Origin: an uncultured Lachnospiraceae bacterium
GTDB taxonomy: Bacteria > Bacillota > Clostridia > Lachnospirales > Lachnospiraceae
Direction of reading: 5' to 3'
Length of the DNA: 5,739 bases
NCBI GenBank assembly: GCA_910583615.1
Contig: CAJTXP010000089.1
Location: forward strand, 1-5,739
Shown here: one piece after another, positions 3,402-5,739 of the stretch
Layout of the letters: the number at the start of each line of letters is the position of its first letter
Position numbering within the stretch: position 1 is the stretch's first letter
Position numbers and translations under genes: made by a program
Notes under the pieces: model-generated
The model's database searches: none
What the model was told of the DNA's origin: nothing
What the model saw: only the letters and a program-made list of their open reading frames with translations

Positions 3402-5739
3402 ATGGCAAAACTAATCTTCACCAGCCGCTACATCCGCGATGCTCCGTCAGAGCATCTGCAGAACTATGTGCGCTACATCAGTACCCGTGAAGGCGTGGAA
3501 AAAGCGGATGAAAGCAAAAAGAATCTTCCAGCGACATCCGCCCAGAAAGATCTGATCCGGCAGCTACTGAAAGACATGCCGGAGTCCAGAGATATGCTGG
3601 AGTATGAGGACTATCGACAGCGCTCCACCATCGGCAACGCCTCCGAATTCATCACTCAGGCGCTGGAACGGAACCTGGACATGGCCGCCATGAAGGAAAA
3701 CTATGTGGACTACCTGGCCAACCGCCCCCGTGTGGAACGGATCGGTGAGCATGGCCTGTTTACGGATGCGGGAAAGCCGGTGATCCTTACAGAAGTGCAG
3801 AAAGAAGTATCTGACCACAAAGGACCTGTCTGGACCCATGTGGTCAGCCTGCGCCGGGAAGATGCGGCAAGGCTCGGATATGACTCCGCCAGAGAGTGGA
3901 TGGCGCTCCTGCGTTCCAAACGTGCCATGCTCTCCAGGCACATGAAGATTGACAGTGCGGATCTGAGATGGTATGCGGCCTTCCATAATGAGGGGCATCA
4001 TCCCCATGTACATCTGATGGTCTATTCCGCGAAGGACAATGATGGATTCCTGACGAAAGCAGGCATCGAAGCCATGCGCTCGGAACTGGCCCACGATATC
4101 TTCCGTCAGGATTTTGCACAGATCTACGAAGGACAAAATCTGGCACGGAGCAGTTTGAAAGAAAAAGCAGCGGAGCGGATGTGCCTGCTCACGGACGGCA
4201 TGCTGCAGGGCGTATGTGAAAATCCAGTCATTGGGGAGAAACTGCAGCAGCTTTCTGGACGTCTCAAAAATACCAGAGGAAAAAAGGTATATGGCTATCT
4301 GAAAGTGGATGTAAAACGTCTGGTAGATCAGATCGTGGATGAGCTTGCAAAGGACCCGGCTGTGTCGGAAGCCTATCGGGCATGGGGCGAATGGCAGGAT
4401 CAGATCCGGCTGACCTATTCCTCAAAGGCTCCGCCGCTGCCGCCCCTGTCCAGTCAGAAACAATTAAAAAGTATCAAGAACATGGTGATCGCTGAGGCAT
4501 TAAAGCTGGGCGGTCACCATTTTTTGTCAGAAACATCAGAGCAGGAGAAGATCCAGACAGAAGCCCGCCTGGATGAACTGGAAGAAAGAATTCTGGATGG
4601 ATCAGAAGAAATAGAAGAAACAGAAATAGAATTGGAAACAGAAACCGAACCAGTTCCGGCAGATGCAGAAAGCATGTTGGAAGCTGAGGAGCTCCTGTCA
4701 GAACCGGAACTGGATGTCCCTGGCCCTTTTGAGGGTAAAGAGAAAACGTCTGCAAAAGTCGAATGGAGCCGGCAATACAAACTGGCCCGTAGTTATCTGT
4801 ACGGAAGTAAAAAAGTCCCCCAGGATTTTCAGGAAGCCATGCGTCTGTTCTGCCAGGAAGCAGAGCAGGGAAATGCGCTTGCCATGTATGACCTGGGACG
4901 GATGTGGGCGGACGGTCTCGGAGTGGAGGCAGACCTGGATGCAGCGAGGGAATGGTACCGGAAAGCGTTGAATGCTTTTCTCTCTGCTGAAAAAGAATTG
5001 CCAGAGAGAAAAAAGACGTATCTGCAGTACCGGATCGGGAAAATGTATCTTGCCGGCCTTGGCACAGATCAGGATTATAAGACTGCTGCTCTCTGGCTGG
5101 AGCGGGCAGCCGAGAAAAGCCATAAGTATGCCCAGTACACGCTTGCCGGTCTGTACGCAAAAGGACAGGGCGAGGAAAGAGATCTGAAGCGTGCATTTTC
5201 CCTGTATCATGCGTCTGCCATACAGGGAAATCCCTATGCAAGCTATGAGCTGGCGAAAATGTTCCGGGACGGAACAGGGACAAAGAAGTCGGCAGGGCAG
5301 GCGGAGGAACATTTTCAGGATGCCTTTTCCGGTTTCCAGGTTCTGGAGGAACAGAGCCATGACGACAAACTCCAGTATCGCCTGGGTCAGATGCTGTATC
5401 AGGGCATCGGGACAGAAAGAGACGAGGAAGAGGCCGTTCGCTACTGGCAACAGGCCGCAAAACTGGGAAATGTGAATGCCCAGTATGCACTGGGAAAGTT
5501 CTGGCTGGATACGGGGACAGGAGATGTGCAACAGGCCGCAGCGTGGCTGGAAAAGGCCGCAAATGCGGGAAATACTTCCGCCCAGTATGTACTGGCTAAG
5601 CTTTATCTGGAAGGCCGCCTGGGAGAAAAGGATGTAGAAAAAGCAGGGAAGCTGTTTCAGAAAGCGGCGGAGCAGGGAAACGGATTCGCGGCATATCGCC
5701 TTGGCAGGCTGTATCTGGAAGGGGAGGAGATCCCAAAAG
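3402..5739 (+). CDS. mobP3: MobP3-family relaxase with C-terminal Sel1-like repeats (3' end beyond window)
   Basis: The first 779 residues are visible and the frame is open at the edge. The start at 3402 follows GGGAGGA (3387-3393) by eight bases. Residues 1-370 match MobP3 relaxases as I know them: MAKLIFTSRYI at the N-terminus, then NYVRYISTREGVEK, which holds candidate nicking tyrosines Y22 and Y25. GPVWTHVVSLRREDAARLGY follows, and then the metal-binding histidine motif HHPHVH at 199-204 within WYAAFH..LMVYS. Later conserved segments are IFRQDFAQIYEGQ and LKNTRGKKVYGYL. The enzyme would nick one strand at oriT, stay bound to the 5' end, and be guided to the transfer apparatus. Residues 378-450 are a very acidic, low-complexity linker. 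From 456 onward there are at least nine Sel1-like repeats, unrelated to catalysis. Its base composition returns to that of the upstream backbone genes, unlike the nuclease gene just before it. Confidence 0.94.
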   Translation, partial: MAKLIFTSRYIRDAPSEHLQNYVRYISTREGVEKADESKKNLPATSAQKDLIRQLLKDMPESRDMLEYEDYRQRSTIGNASEFITQALERNLDMAAMKENYVDYLANRPRVERIGEHGLFTDAGKPVILTEVQKEVSDHKGPVWTHVVSLRREDAARLGYDSAREWMALLRSKRAMLSRHMKIDSADLRWYAAFHNEGHHPHVHLMVYSAKDNDGFLTKAGIEAMRSELAHDIFRQDFAQIYEGQNLARSSLKEKAAERMCLLTDGMLQGVCENPVIGEKLQQLSGRLKNTRGKKVYGYLKVDVKRLVDQIVDELAKDPAVSEAYRAWGEWQDQIRLTYSSKAPPLPPLSSQKQLKSIKNMVIAEALKLGGHHFLSETSEQEKIQTEARLDELEERILDGSEEIEETEIELETETEPVPADAESMLEAEELLSEPELDVPGPFEGKEKTSAKVEWSRQYKLARSYLYGSKKVPQDFQEAMRLFCQEAEQGNALAMYDLGRMWADGLGVEADLDAAREWYRKALNAFLSAEKELPERKKTYLQYRIGKMYLAGLGTDQDYKTAALWLERAAEKSHKYAQYTLAGLYAKGQGEERDLKRAFSLYHASAIQGNPYASYELAKMFRDGTGTKKSAGQAEEHFQDAFSGFQVLEEQSHDDKLQYRLGQMLYQGIGTERDEEEAVRYWQQAAKLGNVNAQYALGKFWLDTGTGDVQQAAAWLEKAANAGNTSAQYVLAKLYLEGRLGEKDVEKAGKLFQKAAEQGNGFAAYRLGRLYLEGEEIPK
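4767..5739 (+). other. Sel1-like repeat array within the relaxase (at least nine units)
   Basis: Units of about 33-36 residues follow the pattern AxYxLGxxYxxGxGxxxDxxxAxxWxxxAAxxGN. They begin near relaxase residues 459, 494, 542, 577, 613, 658, 693, 727 and 763; the last is cut by the window edge. Well-preserved examples are QYRIGKMYLAGLGTDQDY (from 542) and AQYALGKFWLDTGTGDV (from 693). The second and fifth units are followed by longer insertions. Sel1-like repeats form a curved helical solenoid used for protein-protein contacts, so this part is probably a docking surface. Confidence 0.9.

Larger units (their letters stand above)
1..5739. mobile_element. Mobilisation region of a Gram-positive conjugative or mobilisable element (internal fragment)
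   Basis: A MobP3-type relaxase lies downstream of a ribbon-helix-helix protein, two small accessory proteins and a non-coding region rich in inverted repeats. All genes are on the + strand. This is the usual make-up of the DNA-processing module of an integrative conjugative or mobilisable element. No integrase, coupling protein, type IV secretion gene, replication gene or element end is visible. The window therefore cannot tell a self-transmissible element from a mobilisable one, or an integrated element from a plasmid. The AT-rich nuclease gene in the middle appears to be cargo within this module. Confidence 0.75.

Noticed and set aside
4474..5562. A 362-codon open frame on the minus strand, with another at 4698-5531
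   Set aside because: Both lie entirely antisense to the relaxase's linker and Sel1 repeats. The products are rich in P, R, H, F and S with no recognisable domain, typical of the mirror frame of a gene with biased codons. The + strand frame gives clear Sel1 repeats.

Overview
The window looks like the mobilisation region of an integrative conjugative or mobilisable element from a Gram-positive gut anaerobe, most likely a Clostridia/Lachnospiraceae relative. Three things suggest this: strong purine-rich Shine-Dalgarno sites, moderately GC-rich backbone genes all on the + strand, and a MobP3-type relaxase of the kind I know from gut Firmicutes elements. The organism call is inference; no chromosomal marker gene is present.

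Layout, left to right. (1) 64-735 encodes a 223-residue accessory protein whose N-terminus resembles small DUF6103-type proteins of such elements. (2) 736-1110 has no convincing gene. It holds a cluster of inverted repeats (776-791, 909-938, 947-967, 975-988), which makes it the best candidate for an origin of transfer or an operator. (3) 1111-1530 encodes a ribbon-helix-helix protein with a helical C-terminal half, the type of DNA-binding protein found in relaxosomes. (4) 1607-1897 encodes a small charged helical protein. (5) 1898-2169 is non-coding. It holds a strong hairpin and then an AT-rich stretch with a near-ideal sigma-A promoter. (6) 2170-3324 is a clearly AT-richer gene for a DUF1016/YhcG-type PDDEXK nuclease with its catalytic residues present. 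(7) 3402 to the right edge is a MobP3-family relaxase with an HHPHVH metal motif. It continues through an acidic linker into at least nine Sel1-like repeats and is still open at 5739.

How the parts may work together (inference): the ribbon-helix-helix protein and the two small accessory proteins would help the relaxase assemble at oriT. The relaxase would nick and carry the transferred strand, and its Sel1 solenoid would offer a docking surface for other transfer proteins. The nuclease differs in base composition and has its own promoter, so it looks like later-acquired cargo, possibly defensive, placed between the accessory genes and the relaxase. The points most worth a second look are the relaxase-Sel1 fusion, the nuclease insertion, the inverted-repeat cluster, an RP4-like nic sequence on the minus strand at 693-703, and a perfect 12-bp-arm palindrome inside the nuclease gene.
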